Shown: positions 1-12,755 of the stretch, piece after piece
Numbering within the stretch: position 1 is the stretch's first letter
Layout: every line of letters begins with the position of its first letter
NCBI RefSeq assembly: GCF_000189635.1
Contig: NW_002476380.1
Span: 496,001-560,000, forward strand
Direction of reading: 5' to 3'
From: Tetrahymena thermophila SB210
Lineage: Eukaryota > Ciliophora > Oligohymenophorea > Hymenostomatida > Tetrahymenidae
DNA length: 64,000 bases
The notes under the pieces: model-generated
What the model saw: the letters and a program-made list of their open reading frames with translations, nothing else
Told to the model about the DNA's origin: nothing
The model's database searches: none
Made by a program: the position numbers and the translations under genes

Positions 1-3000
1 AAATATAAACTCTGCTTTCTAAATTTAAAATGGTATATTATTTAATGGTAATATTTTTGCATGCATTAGCTGTGTATTTGATAGTAGTAACTATGGTTAA
101 GAGCAGAACTCCTTTGGGTATTAGGGTGGCTTTTTAAATTTACAGGCAAAAGCTGTTGTAATAAATTACTCAAAGTTTTCTAAATCAGTGTCTGATTAAG
201 GAGGAGCTATATACATCAAAACATATTCCACTTCAGCTTCTATTTAATTACTTAAAGTTGATTTTATAGATATTAAATCTTCTTTTAGTCCATTAGGATC
301 TGGAGTTGGAGGAGCTATATCCATAGATGGAACTTCATCATTAACTTTGACTATGACTCTATGTACATTTGACTAGATATTCGCATATAAAAAAGGAGCT
401 GTATTAGATTTAACATGTGGCTAAGGAGTCTGTAAAAATACCTTTGATTAAAATACAATTTCCAATGTTTTCGCGCCGACAGGAAGTATTTTTAATGGTA
501 AAAATTTTTAATAAATATTCAAATTCTTTTTAAACAAAATAACCTAATAAAATAGATATTATTTTTCAGTTAAACTAGTTTATTATTTTTACAGCTTTTA
601 ATAAAAATTTTTTTCTAAAAAAAACCAATAATTGATTTAAAACATTAATTATTTTAAAAATATTTTATTGAATTTTAGTAATTAATTATAAAGTATTTAA
701 TTTTTATAAAAATAAATATAAATAGTAAAATTAAATAAGCAATCTTAAAGTATCAGCTTTACTAAGAATACATATTCATCTACTCTTACTATTGATAACA
801 TGATTAATAAATATGCCTATTTCTAATTTGTTGATTCAGAACTTTAGCAGGCTATATCTTAGTTTTATATAATGTATATCTAAGGAGGAAGCATAACGTT
901 TGAAGATAACGTTTTTGATGGTGTCAACTATTTGTAAGGTCTTATTTATGCAACAGGAGGGATAATATAATTCAATAGAAATACATTTACAAATTCCAAT
1001 TTTAGATTTACTCCTTTCGTTTATTTTTACAAACAAGGAATCACATAATTTACTACTACTGTAATATAAAATATAAAAGAATGTGTTGATTGCTAACCTC
1101 AAAACAATTAATTATATTTTTTAACTAATTACACATTAACTAACTTCAATAACTTTTTCCTCATAGAGAGCTCAACTTAGAGTGTACAGATAAATGATAT
1201 TACAATTTAAAATGTAGTATGCTCAAAATGTACTTAAGGTATTCTTGGTTTTTAATCAAGCTAAAAACCTGTTTAAATTTAAGGAGGAAAAATTGAAAAT
1301 AATGTATCTAACTAGGGCTCCATATATATTGGAGGTAGCCCAAACTCCTCATCTAGAATTTTATCTTCTTAATAAAATTTAGCAGGTACATAATTCACAA
1401 TTAATAACATAGCTTTTTAGTAAAATACAGCAAATTTAGGTGGAGCAATATATGTATCATATAATAATCTTTAGCTCATATCTTGCACTACTATTTAGTA
1501 AAATACTGCAGCATAAGGAGGTGCAATATATTTCTTAACTTCAGACTCTAATCCAAATACTCTTATCTTATAATCTTCTACTATTAGTAAAAATTAAGCA
1601 AAAATAGGTGGAGGCATAAAAATAATAGGAAGTAAATTTATTTTATTTTTTTTAATCAAATTAATTAATATTTATTATTTAAAATAAAGCCTTCCCGTAA
1701 TTATTATAGAACTCTGTTGTTAATTAAAATACTGCTTCAGTTTCAGGTAAAGACTTGACAAGCTATCCTACAGGATTAAAGGTTTATTAAAATAAAGTTT
1801 CTAAACCTTATGATTCAAGCAAAGGGGCTGTTCTATTGAATTAATGGTCACCTGGAGTTTCAGTGGATTAAGAATTATTTATCTATTTAACTGGAGAAGA
1901 TGGTAAAATTTAAAAATTAGACTCTGGATAAACGGCTACTTTAACAGTTTCATTAAATTATCCTTCAAATTCGCAAATACCTCCTTTGGCTAAAATAACA
2001 GGGGCTACTACCGTAAACTATGATTCAATAATAGGAGGATTTTACTTGAATTCAGTATAATTTTAATAGCAACCTCTATCTTAACTTCTTGCTAAATTGG
2101 AATCATCAATCATAAAAATTCCATAATTCGACAGCAGCGGAGCCTTGATTTCAATTGATACAAGCTATAATCTTCCATTAATTATAAACACTAGATATTG
2201 CAAATTAGGTGAAGCTTTCATATAAACAAGTGGTTAATGCTATTTATGTGGAAATAACACTTATAGTATAATTGATAATTCAACTTAATGTTTAGATTGT
2301 CCTAAACAAGGAGTTAGCAGTTGTCCAGGAGCAAATGTATTAAATTTATAATCTGGCTATTGGCGTCCATCATATGATTCAGATAAAATTGAAGACTGTG
2401 TAAATTCTTTATCTAATTGTGTAGGAGGTAAAGGTACTGGAGATTAGTTATGTGCAGAAGGACATATTGGAGCTCTCTGTGAAGTTTGCGATATAAGTGC
2501 AAGGTTTTGGTTGGAGAGTTATTCTAATAGTAATGAATTTTCATGTGGTAAGTGTAAAGATACATCAAATAATACCTTGAAAATGGTTGGTTTGAGCATT
2601 TACACCTTGATAGCCATATTCTTCTCTGTCAAGAGCACAAAAGAACTTTTGGATTCTTACATAATTACATTTTACTTTTAAAAGATTGGATTTATTTAAA
2701 AGAGTGCCAAATAAAGTACAGAAAATGTGGGTATTGTTATCAAGCTATTCACTACATATCTTTAATTAATATTAGTAATTACTACTTTCAATTTATAGTT
2801 ACCTCCAGGCTTGAGTGATATTACTATGAATATTGGAGATCCAGTTAAATAAATGAGTTTTAGTATGGACTGTGCCTTATAAAAGATGTCAGGAGGCATA
2901 CCTATGACATATTTTAGATTGATTTGGTCACAGTTAATGCCACTTTTATATGTTATTTTCTACTTAATTGGGCATTTCATATGGCAAAAAGTTAAAAAGA

Positions 3001-4643
3001 TACAAAATAGAGCAGTAATTGCATGGATTGCTTTTATTTACATTTATATTTCTATGCAGCCTTCGGTTGTAAAATAAAATATCTAGACTATATCCTGCAG
3101 GTAATTAATTAATTAATAATTTGCTTCTTTAAATGAATTAAAATTGAATAAAATTTTTTTTATTATTTGTCAATCTTATAACTTTTTGATTTGTAATAAA
3201 CAGACAGATATCAGGTATCGAGTACATAAAGGCTAATGTGTCTGAGGAGTGCTACACTTCTGAGCACATAAAATACATGTTGATTCTCATACTTCCTTCA
3301 TTAGCAATATGGGTTTTTTTGATACCTATTTTCTTTATCAAAAAAATGTATGACGGAAGAGATAAAGTAATTTTTAAACTATTTTTTTACTAATTTTTAA
3401 CAAAACAATAAAATTAATTAATTAGTTGGATAAAATCGAGATGCAATACAAATTTGGGTTCTTGTACACCGAGTATAAAAAGACATCTTACTTTTGGGAA
3501 ATAGTCAAAGTATATTAAAAGACTTTCATAACCTTTTTCATAAACATCTACGATAGCTACAATATCGTCAAAGGAGTACTAGTTATTATTGTTCTGATTA
3601 TTTATATAAGACTTTGGAGAAAATACTAGCCATATTTGGAGAGAAGATTTAATTTAATAGATTTGTATTTAAATCTGACAGTTATTGCCTCTATCATTAT
3701 TGCTATGTTTATACAATAGAACCCTTTTTCATATTTAGTTTGGTTTGGATATATCATTTTAGTTACTATAAACTCAATCCTAATTATAATGCTCATTAGA
3801 ATTTTAGTGTCTGGTTACACTTACAAATTCGAAGCTAAGATAGGAGAAAAATTAGTTTAATTCTCTATTAAACATCCGAAAATAGCAAGATATTTTAATG
3901 TAAGTTAATATTTTTAGTTTTTCTAATAATAAAATTTTATTAAATTAGCTCCCCTTAGTCCGCCAGGAAAGGGTAAAACATCTATGGAATTTACTAAGAT
4001 TGCACTTTAAAGAAAAATACTTGGATAAAGAAGAATTTGATAACAAAAAAATGACAGAAAGAGCAGGTTAGAATAAATTTATAGATTCTAAAAATAAACT
4101 TATTGATTATGAAAAAGAAGAAACCCAATCATAAAAATTAGAACTAGTCAAAAAGCAATCAATTATTTAGCAAGATAGAATTGCTTTAAAAAGTAATTAT
4201 TTAATTTAAATCTTTAGATTTATTTTATTAATTTATTTTTCTTTTAAAGAAGATGACATTGAGTGTTAATCTTTAAACAATTAAAGTAACTAAAGTGCCG
4301 ACGCAAATTAGCAATAAAGACCAACCCAAATACTAAGTGGTAATATTACAATTTTTCAATAAATAAATATGAGTTACTTTACTTCTAAATTTACTATATT
4401 TATATTTTAATTTTTTTTTTTTAAATAGAAAAAAATATTTAGAATCTCCAAAGTAACAATGTTGGGGTTGTAATTTCAGGTCAATAAGTTGATGATTAAG
4501 ATGATTTTAATAATGTTTCTGAATTTGAAAATCCAAAAAGCATTCAGAACACTTAAACTATATAAATATAATAGAATACAAAACACCCTTAAGAAAACTT
4601 AGAAAGCTCATAAAATAATATTTAAGTGATTCATTTAAATTGA
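1..4643 (+). CDS. Large multi-pass membrane protein with PMP-like GGAI repeats (5' partial)
   Basis: This is the 3' part of a long gene whose start lies left of the window. I read exons 1-497, 726-1631, 1690-3100, 3204-3366, 3426-3899, 3949-4192, 4250-4339 and 4429-4643. They stay in phase and give about 1,332 residues before TGA. Residues 1 to about 640 carry repeated GGAI(Y) and FxxN motifs (QGGAIYI, VGGAISI, LGGAIYV), resembling polymorphic-membrane-protein (PMP) repeats that fold as extracellular beta-helices. A Cys-rich stretch follows near residue 690 (GYWRP, then several Cys pairs). About eight hydrophobic segments follow (roughly residues 764-1175), then a charged Gln/Asn-rich cytoplasmic tail. 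This layout matches large ciliate surface proteins of unknown role. Adhesion or sensing is an inference. Confidence 0.85.
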
Positions 4644-5336
4644 AACGTGTTTATATAATAAAATTTATGTATATTTATATGATTTATTTTGTTTTTTATA
4701 AAAATTTTTAAATTAAATAAAAGTTTTTAATCTTCTTAAAAACATATTATAAATGCTATAAACATATATTAAATATATAATAAGCCCTCATTAATTAATT
4801 TAGTCTTATATTAAATAAATAAATAAAAACTTACTGTTAATTGATATTTTTTATAATTCATTTATTTCGTAAAAGATAGCTAAATAATTCTTATTGTTAA
4901 AAAATTTTAAGAATATATACTCAAAAGTTTGTTAGATGCTTTTAATTATTTAGGAGTTATTTAAATCTTAACTAATTTATATTTTCTAAAATAATATCAT
5001 TTATTTATTGAAAATTGCTTCTGTTTTTTAAGCTATAATTATTACAAATATCCCCCTTCTCTTTGATAATTTGATAATTTATAAATTGATTGTTTGAACT
5101 CTTTTATTTTACCTAAATTTGTTTGTAACCTATTTATTTACTATTTATTACTTTTATGTTTAATGAAATAAATTAAATTAACATATAAACATAAATTACT
5201 TTCTATAAATTTGTTTATTTTTTGTATAGAATAAGACCATAATGCTATGAACTTTTGTTTTGTATAATATTATTATAACTAATTTTTTGATGTGAAATTT
5301 GTTTGATTGATTAATTACACTATTTGCCTAATAACC
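4644..5336. other. Spacer between convergent genes
   Basis: AT-rich spacer between the 3' ends of the membrane protein and the PP2A gene. I see only A/T runs and no coding signal or RNA gene. Confidence 0.6.
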
Positions 5337-6902
5337 TCATAAAAAATAATCAGGAACTCTTTTATTCACTCTACCTCCATCATCATTTGTAGCAGAGTCA
5401 AATTAAATGCTTTTAAAATATAATTTAAACAAATATTTATAGAAATAATAAATTTACTATGTCATTCTCATATGCTCATCTAATTCCATAAAAGCAGCTT
5501 AGTTACCACATCTATAGCAATAATTAGGTGCGGAAAAAACTGTTACAACATTTTTATCGTGAGTTTATTAATAACCCTAAATTATTTATTATTCAATTAA
5601 TAATCCTTTGTTTAAGTTAAAAAATAATACTTCTAAGACTAGTTAATGTGCTCTAGCAATTAATTTTATATCATTCACATGATTAAATTACTCAGATATA
5701 TCTTATCCAAAAGTAAAGCCTGCACCTCTTGGTGACATACCCCAACCTTTTATATATTTTATTAATATAGTTAAGCATATTTTTTGTGGAATATTTTACC
5801 TGATCTATCATCAGGGTCTGACCATAATAAATCACACATTGCACCCTCACTAGGAACATCTTATATTCTATCTATTTATCTTATATGATCTAGTGTATCA
5901 ATACTAGGAGATAAGCCACCATGAAGGCAAAAAAACTGTAATTTTTTATTGAAAGTGATTTATTAACATTCTAAAATTTAAATTATTTGGTTATTTACTT
6001 ATCCTTCTACCAATGCAGTAATTGGAAGGTAATGAAAAGTTTCAGTAAAATAATTCCATACATTATAATTTCCATATTTTCTTAAACATTCATCGTAAAA
6101 GCCATAGCTTTATGTAATTTATCTGCTTTCATGATTGCCTCTTAAAATTGTTATACGATCTTTATATCTAATTTTCAACAAGAACAAAAGAGTAACACAC
6201 TCAATACTATGATAACCTTCGTATAATAATTTTAAATTATCATATTTTTCTTTACTTAATTTTTAATTTACCTCTATCTACATAATCACCCATAAATAAA
6301 TAATTAGTTTCCTAATAAAAAATAATTTTTATAACCATTTTTGCTTTAATTTTCATAAATATTTAGAAATCTAATATGCCTTTAAACAAAAAAAATTACA
6401 GGTAATTTTCCTGCTATAGCAAATAATTCCATCAAATCATAAAATTATCCATGTATATCACCGCAAACCATTACAGGAGCTTTTACATTTTAAACATTTT
6501 GTTCATTCTTCAAAATTTCTCTCACCTATTTTATTATGTATTTATAAATTTAACCACTAATAGCAAATGAAATACTAAAATTTGTATTTCTCACTATGAA
6601 AGTTTTAGCAATTAATATTATGCTAATATGTAGAATGATAAATTCAGATTTTAACTAAATCTTGTAAAATAGTCAAACTAATTTAATTTTTACAAAAAAA
6701 AAATGGCATTCCACAATTCAATTTTATAATTTAATCTTGAAAAATAAAAACAGACTTTTTCACATATAGATTTGACTTCAGCTTCAGGGAGAATTTTACA
6801 TTCCATAACCTTTTCAATTTACTTTTCTAAGTTGTTGTATTCTTTGCTAATTGCATTATTATTGTTACTGTTCACTACTTATTACTGCTAACTAGCGCGC
6901 AT
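5337..6902 (-). CDS. Serine/threonine phosphatase PP2A catalytic subunit
   Basis: The PP2A catalytic subunit dephosphorylates Ser/Thr as part of a scaffold-regulatory-catalytic complex in nucleus and cytoplasm. Exons on the minus strand: 6902-6756, 6525-6400, 6311-6272, 6216-5999, 5935-5800, 5746-5631, 5576-5458, 5409-5337, giving 324 residues. All phosphatase signatures are present: GDIHGQ (from residue 71), [31 protein letters not shown] and [11 protein letters not shown]. The C-terminus is PDYFL, the methylation and regulatory-subunit docking tail typical of PP2A and PP4. The internal sequence ([22 protein letters not shown]) follows PP2A more closely than PP4 or PP6. An N-terminal Gln/Asn-rich extension of about 20 residues accounts for most of its excess over the usual 309. 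The start ATG at 6902 is the first in frame after the upstream spacer. It is divergent to an INTS11-like gene. Confidence 0.95.
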
Positions 6903-7508
6903 TTTCTATATCTAATTTACTAAATTGTTGAAAAATATCTTTTTATTAAATTCCTTTTTAATTTATTGGTAAATCTTTTATCACTTTTGATGGCAAATTC
7001 AATTTAATCAAAAAAACAAAGCAGCAAGCATTTAAATGCAAATCTCAATTTTATAAAAGATTTCAAATTCTTTTAAAGCATAAAATAACAAACGACATCC
7101 ATTTAAGAAAAAGATCAATATAATCAAATGTTTAACGTAATCGCATAAAAAAAACAAATAAATAATCAAATAAATAAAAAATATTCAGCCATTTATTTAT
7201 TTCTTCAAAAATGAAGAATTTTCTGCTGAATTTTAAAAACCTAATAAATGAATGGTAAAAAGATTTAAAAATGTTATTTTTAACTTAGAATTTTATCTCC
7301 CTATAATATTTAATTGATAAGAATTTAGATTGGTAGTATCTATCATTAGTAAATCAAAACAAAATATTAAAAATTTATGCAAATTGTTTTTAATATTGTT
7401 TTTGATAAAATATTTACTGTATCTTTTTGAGAATTTTAAATTAGATTATAGACACATTCAAAATAAATATTAATAAGCATAATTTTTATCACTTCAATAT
7501 TTCAAATT
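6903..7508. promoter_or_regulatory. Shared divergent promoter region PP2A/INTS11
   Basis: These 606 bp separate the start codons of two genes transcribed away from each other, so both promoters must lie here or overlap. The stretch is AT-rich with A- and T-tracts, and I recognise no named motif. The promoter role is inferred from orientation alone. Confidence 0.5.
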
Positions 7509-9814
7509 ATGGATTTGAAAAACGTTAAAGATTGTATAGAGGTTTATCCTTTGGGTGCGGGACAAGATGTAGGGCGCAGTTGTATTTTGATTAAAATTTA
7601 TGATAAAATTATAATGTTAGACTGTGGTTTGCATATGGGTGTAAATGATTTAACAAGATATCCAGATTTCGAAAAGATAAAATAAATTTGGAATATTCCT
7701 GAAAAAAGAAAGTGGGACTAGATCATAGATTTAGTTTTAATATCTCATTTTCACTTAGATCATATTGGTGCGCTTCCCTATTTTACAGAAATTTATAATT
7801 ATGATGGTCCTATTTATATGACAAGTCCTACTAAGGCACTTCTTCCATACATGTGCGAAGATTTTAGAAAAGTAATTACAGAAAGCTAAAAGAAAGAGTT
7901 TACAGATGATAGTATTCCTTAAACTCCTGCTTAAAAAATCATAAATGACAGCAGATATCCTTTAATTTATACTTAAGAAAACATCTAAAAGTGTTTTTAA
8001 AAAGCAAAAACTATCTAGTTGCTTGAGACTATTGATGTGAATGGTATAAAAATTAAGCCTTACTATGCTGGTAAGTATTAGCATAAATAATACATTTACT
8101 AATTCAATTAATTTATAAATTACAATCAATTTTAAAAATTAATATATTTTCATGATTCTTGCTAAAAAATTATTTTATTTAAAAATTTTTAAAGGACATG
8201 TTTTAGGAGCTTGTATGTTTATGATCGAGTATCGAAATGTGAAGGTGGTTTATACTGGCGACTTTCACTCGAATGCTGATAGACATTTAGGAGCTGCTTG
8301 GATCGAAAAAGTAAAACCTGATTTGCTTATTTCAGAGTGTACATACGGCACTATTATAAGAGATTCAAAGAGAGCTAGAGAGAAAAATTTCTTAAAACAA
8401 ATTCAAGAAACAATAGATCAAGGAGGAAAAGTTCTCATACCAGTTTTTGCTTTAGGAAGAGCTTAAGAATTGTGTATTTTGTTAGAAACCTATTGGTAAA
8501 GAACACAAAGCTAAGTTCCTGTATATTTTGCAGCTGGTATGATTGAAAAGGCTAACTTCTACTATAAATTATTTGTGAATTGGACAAACGAAAAAATAAA
8601 AAGTTCATACCTTACAGATAACATGTTTGATTTCAAATATATAAAGCCCTTTTCAAGATCACTTATAAAGACAAATGGTCCAATGGTTCTTTTTGCAACA
8701 CCTGGAATGCTTCATGCGGGTCTTTCGATGTAAGTCTTCAAAGAATGGTGCTATGATGAAAAAAACACATTAATTATTCCTGGATATTGTGTAGCTGGAA
8801 CTTTAGGTTGCGTTTTAATTTCATCTTTTTTTTTCCAGTTTTCTAAATTTTCGCAATCTAAAATAATAAAAATTTTAAGTTTTATTCAGCATAAAATTAT
8901 TTTTCAAGTAGTATTATGAAAATTAATTTTGAGTTTTATTTATTTTTTACTCTATTTGATAAAATAATAGGTAACAAATTGCTTAGTGGTTGCAAGCAGG
9001 TCATTTTAGATAAAAAGGTCTATGATGTTAATATGTAGGTAAAAAATATGAGTTTTTCTGCACATGCAGATGCTAAAGGAATTTTAGGCTTAATAAAGTA
9101 ACTAATTTATTTTTTAAATATTTTTTTAAAAAATCTTCAAAACAAACAATGAAATAATATATTTTAATATACAAAAGACATTGTGAACCTAAAAACGTAA
9201 TGCTAGTACATGGAGATGTTACTAGAATGATGCCACTGGCAGAAACAATTAGAGATTAATTTGAAATATAAGTTTTTACTCCAGCAAATTTTGAATTAAA
9301 TAAGATCCCTTTAATGAATGAAGATAACCACTCAATAAAAATTACTGAAGATATGAAAAGAGAGATAGAAGAATAAAAAATGAATGAAATTAATGGATTG
9401 ATTTTTTACAATTAGGACAAACAATATTAAATTTTAAGGGATCTTGAAGAGTTTTAGCAGCTATTAAACTAGTTATCAGATGAATACGATGCATACTGGC
9501 ATAGATTTGAGACAGGATATATAATTAAGATAAATCTGTCAGTAAAAAACAAATGCTCTGATTCTTAAAAACCTGATTTGATTGATAAAAATAAATTGAT
9601 TAATCATTACAAGCAAATCTTAGAAGCTATTTTGAAAATGCATGAAAAAGCTAAAGATACATTAAGCGATTACTTAGAATTATGCAACACAGATAATTTT
9701 GATGTGCTTGATAATGAATTCTTGGTCATAAAAACAAGCTAGCAATTTACTCCTTAGCAATAAAAAATAATTGATAGTATCTTCAATGCTTTAAATATAT
9801 ATAACAATAAATGA
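7509..9814 (+). CDS. Integrator subunit 11 / CPSF73-like metallo-beta-lactamase nuclease
   Basis: This is a zinc-dependent RNA endonuclease of the beta-CASP family. INTS11 cleaves nascent snRNA and promoter-proximal transcripts in the Integrator complex. Exons 7509-8070, 8195-8806, 8971-9097 and 9178-9814 give 645 residues. It begins with [14 protein letters not shown], close to animal INTS11. The HxHxDH metal motif is SHFHLDH (residues 79-85). HVLGA follows at about 189, TGDF at 208-211, SECTYG (motif A) at 234 and SFSAHAD (motif C) at 419-425. [25 protein letters not shown] and GMLHAG also match INTS11 better than CPSF73. Catalytic residues appear intact, so it should be active. The C-terminal region is divergent, as is usual for INTS11/INTS9 pairing. 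The start is the first ATG, at the conserved N-terminus. Confidence 0.93.
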
Positions 9815-10649
9815 CTAAAAATCAAATGAATTTTAATTGCAAGTCATACTTATTCTATAAATAGATAAAAATTATAATTTTTAATTCTACAAATAATCTA
9901 AAAATAAATGGAATTTTTGTTTTTTACTGATTTATTTTTTAAAAGAGTAAGATAAATTATTCATCCACATTATTTTTCTTCAGTCTTCCATTTTAGAGAG
10001 AATGATTATATATTTTATCTATTTCATTATAAAAAAAAGTAAATGATTCATTAAATTTTTTCTAAATATTAAATGTAAATATAAAGATTGAAAATGAATT
10101 TGATAATTTCTAATGGTTGAAATATTTAAATTACAGAAAAATTATAAATATATGTAATACATATAACTTAAAATTTAAAATAAAATATGCACTTAAAATC
10201 AATTTTAGTTTACAATTTTCCTTAGATTTATTCAGATAGAAGATTTTTATAAAAGTTTCTTTTTAAAAGATCTTATAAAATATAAGTCAAATTTATACTT
10301 TTGCTTTTCTTTTTCAGAAATAGCTCAAAAATTTTTTAGTTAGTAAAGATCTAGTGTAAGTATTGTATAAAAGATAATTAGTAAATTATTATATTTTATA
10401 GATTTATCAATCATTAATTTCTGTAATTCAAGTGGTTATAAATAAATCAAATCAAAAATTTTAATTTGCTATTCTAATTTAATTATCTAAATTTTGATAT
10501 CATGCAATCAATCTTAATATTTACTTGAAATTTATATTTTCTATTTAAGGTTAAATTAAATCTTAATATATTTTTTAATTAATAATTATTATAAAAATTC
10601 TAAAAAAATAACAAAAAAAGAACATAGATTAAAAAAGTATCAGAAATAA
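9815..10649. other. Intergenic spacer
   Basis: AT-rich spacer upstream of the RING protein gene. I found no open stretch with coding character and no RNA gene. Confidence 0.6.
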
Positions 10650-11990
10650 ATGCAATCTTAAAATAACAATTAATAAGAAAGTAATAACTATTTGAAAAAT
10701 ATTTAGATAGGTTTAGTAATAGAAAATCTTTGTATAATAAGTGTTATATATTTGATTATAGGCTTATCTTAATACAATTTAAACTGCTAGTTTTTTGACT
10801 TTGGATTCTATGTAAGCATGAGCTTTTGGGGTATTCTAGGATATTATTTTATATGCAAGGGTTAAGCAAAATCATCTGCCTTAAGAAGCTTAATACTAAA
10901 AGAAAAAATTCATAAAATTAATGCTTCATTTTTATTCTGCAATTATAGTTTTATACTGCCTTTATTTTTAATATATGAAATGACTTTAGATCAAAAGAGA
11001 AATTCCCTGAGTTTTGAAGTTCTTTTTAGATAAACATCTTTTTATATTTCTTCTTTATTTTGTTTTTTAAAACAAAAATAAGTGTGGATGCTTATTAATA
11101 GTATCAAGAATAGTTTTATTAAGTAAATATTAAATGGACTTAACTTTGTCTTTTATTTTTTGATAATCTCGAGCTTTCTATTCTGTACAAACTATGAAAG
11201 TAATAATCATAAATTTATTTACAGCTAGTTTCCTTTCTCTTTAATATTTATCGGAATTTCAAGGAATAAAAGCTTCAAAAAATTTGGAATATTTTTGCAT
11301 GTAGCTTATTCAATTATATAGATATTAGTATCTTTCAAAGAGATTAACTCTGATAAAAATCTTCCTATAATTAAGCAAGGCTATTTATTTTCTATATTAT
11401 TATAAGTAATGACTCTTATTATTTTACTGCTTAGAATAATCTAAAAGATAATAAAAATCAGAAAAAATCTTGGTTTATAAATGATATCTATTTAAGCAAC
11501 TGAATAGGAGGATTCAATTAATTAATAATTAAACAATAGCTAGGTATATTTTTAAGTTAATATACCATAAATAAACTAATCAGATGAAGAAACTGGAGAT
11601 GGATATGAAAAAAAATAAACTAAATATAATATTACTTTGGAAGAAATAGAAAAAATAATCTAAATAAAAAATTATGTAAGCTAGAATTAACAAATAATGT
11701 ATTAATAATCAAAAGATTAATAAATTTAATAAGATGAATAATACTCTAGTTTAAATTAATGTAGAGATTGTCCTATTTGTTAACAGGACTTTTTGAATGA
11801 AGAAAAAGTTTACACATTAAACTGCAAACATGAATATCATTCAACATGTCTAATAGAATGGATAAAAATGCAAAATACCTGTCCTTTATGTAGGACATGC
11901 ATAATTTCTTCCTAACAACTACAAATGTTACAAAATTAAAAATTAAATATTAATGATTAAAAACAAAGATCTTTGTTCTTAATACCTTGA
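10650..11990 (+). CDS. Multi-pass membrane RING-H2 protein (probable E3 ubiquitin ligase)
   Basis: Two exons (10650-10680 and 10762-11990) give 419 residues. The first half has several hydrophobic segments (for example around SFWGILGYYFICK, FILPLFLIYEM, FVFYFLIISSFLF) with the look of a multi-pass membrane domain. A Gln/Asn-rich linker follows, then a RING-H2 finger from about residue 347: CPIC, then CKHEYHSTC, then CPLC. This gives the C3-H2-C3 ligand order. Membrane RING-H2 proteins usually recruit ubiquitin-conjugating enzymes for degradation or trafficking of membrane proteins. The substrate cannot be told. A tail of about 30 residues follows the finger. The short first exon is chosen because its phase fits (A + GC = AGC) and it supplies the only nearby ATG. 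Confidence 0.85.
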
Positions 11991-12755
11991 TTTAACTAAT
12001 TTTAATTTATATTTTTTAGTTAAAATAAGTAAAAAATATCATTAATTATTGTGAACTTCTATTAAATTTTTAAAAATATATATTGTATTTATAAAATTTG
12101 TGTATTAGATTTTTATTTTATTATTTAGGTAGAAATTAAAAAATACTTGATTGAGTTTTTAAGTATTTTTATTATTTTTTAAAAAATTTACTTTTACAAT
12201 TATAATAATACTAAAATTATAAAAAATATACTTTTATAAATACTTAATTTTTGAATTTTGTCAATTAATTTTATTTATTTATTTTTAGTCAAATATTATT
12301 AAATTTAAAATAAAATTTTTTACTTGCTTTATTCAATTAAATTTATTTTTATTAATAAAATCTTGTTTATTTCATTCAATACTAGATTAATTTGCTGTTA
12401 ACACTTAAATCATTTATTTTTGAGTATAATTAAAAATTATCTCCTCATTTTGTTATAAGGCGTTTACAAAAAATAATTTCAAATTTAATTATTTTTCTGC
12501 TTGAAAAAAGTATTCTTAATAAAAATAGATATTTTATGGCTTTTCAAGTTACAATAAGGACAATAATACAATAATTAGAAGAAAAAAATTAATATTTTAT
12601 AGTTTGTATTGAAATTTAATAAAAATTTTAAGATTAAAATAACTTTTTAATATAAATATTGCTCAAAATAAAAAATAATTAATATTTTTTGTGAAAAATT
12701 ACAAATTATTAAATTAAGAAATATTATTTAGTAAATTTTAATTAATAATTTGTAT
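11991..12755. other. Spacer between convergent genes
   Basis: Very AT-rich spacer between two gene 3' ends, with long runs of A and T and no coding signal seen. Confidence 0.6.
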
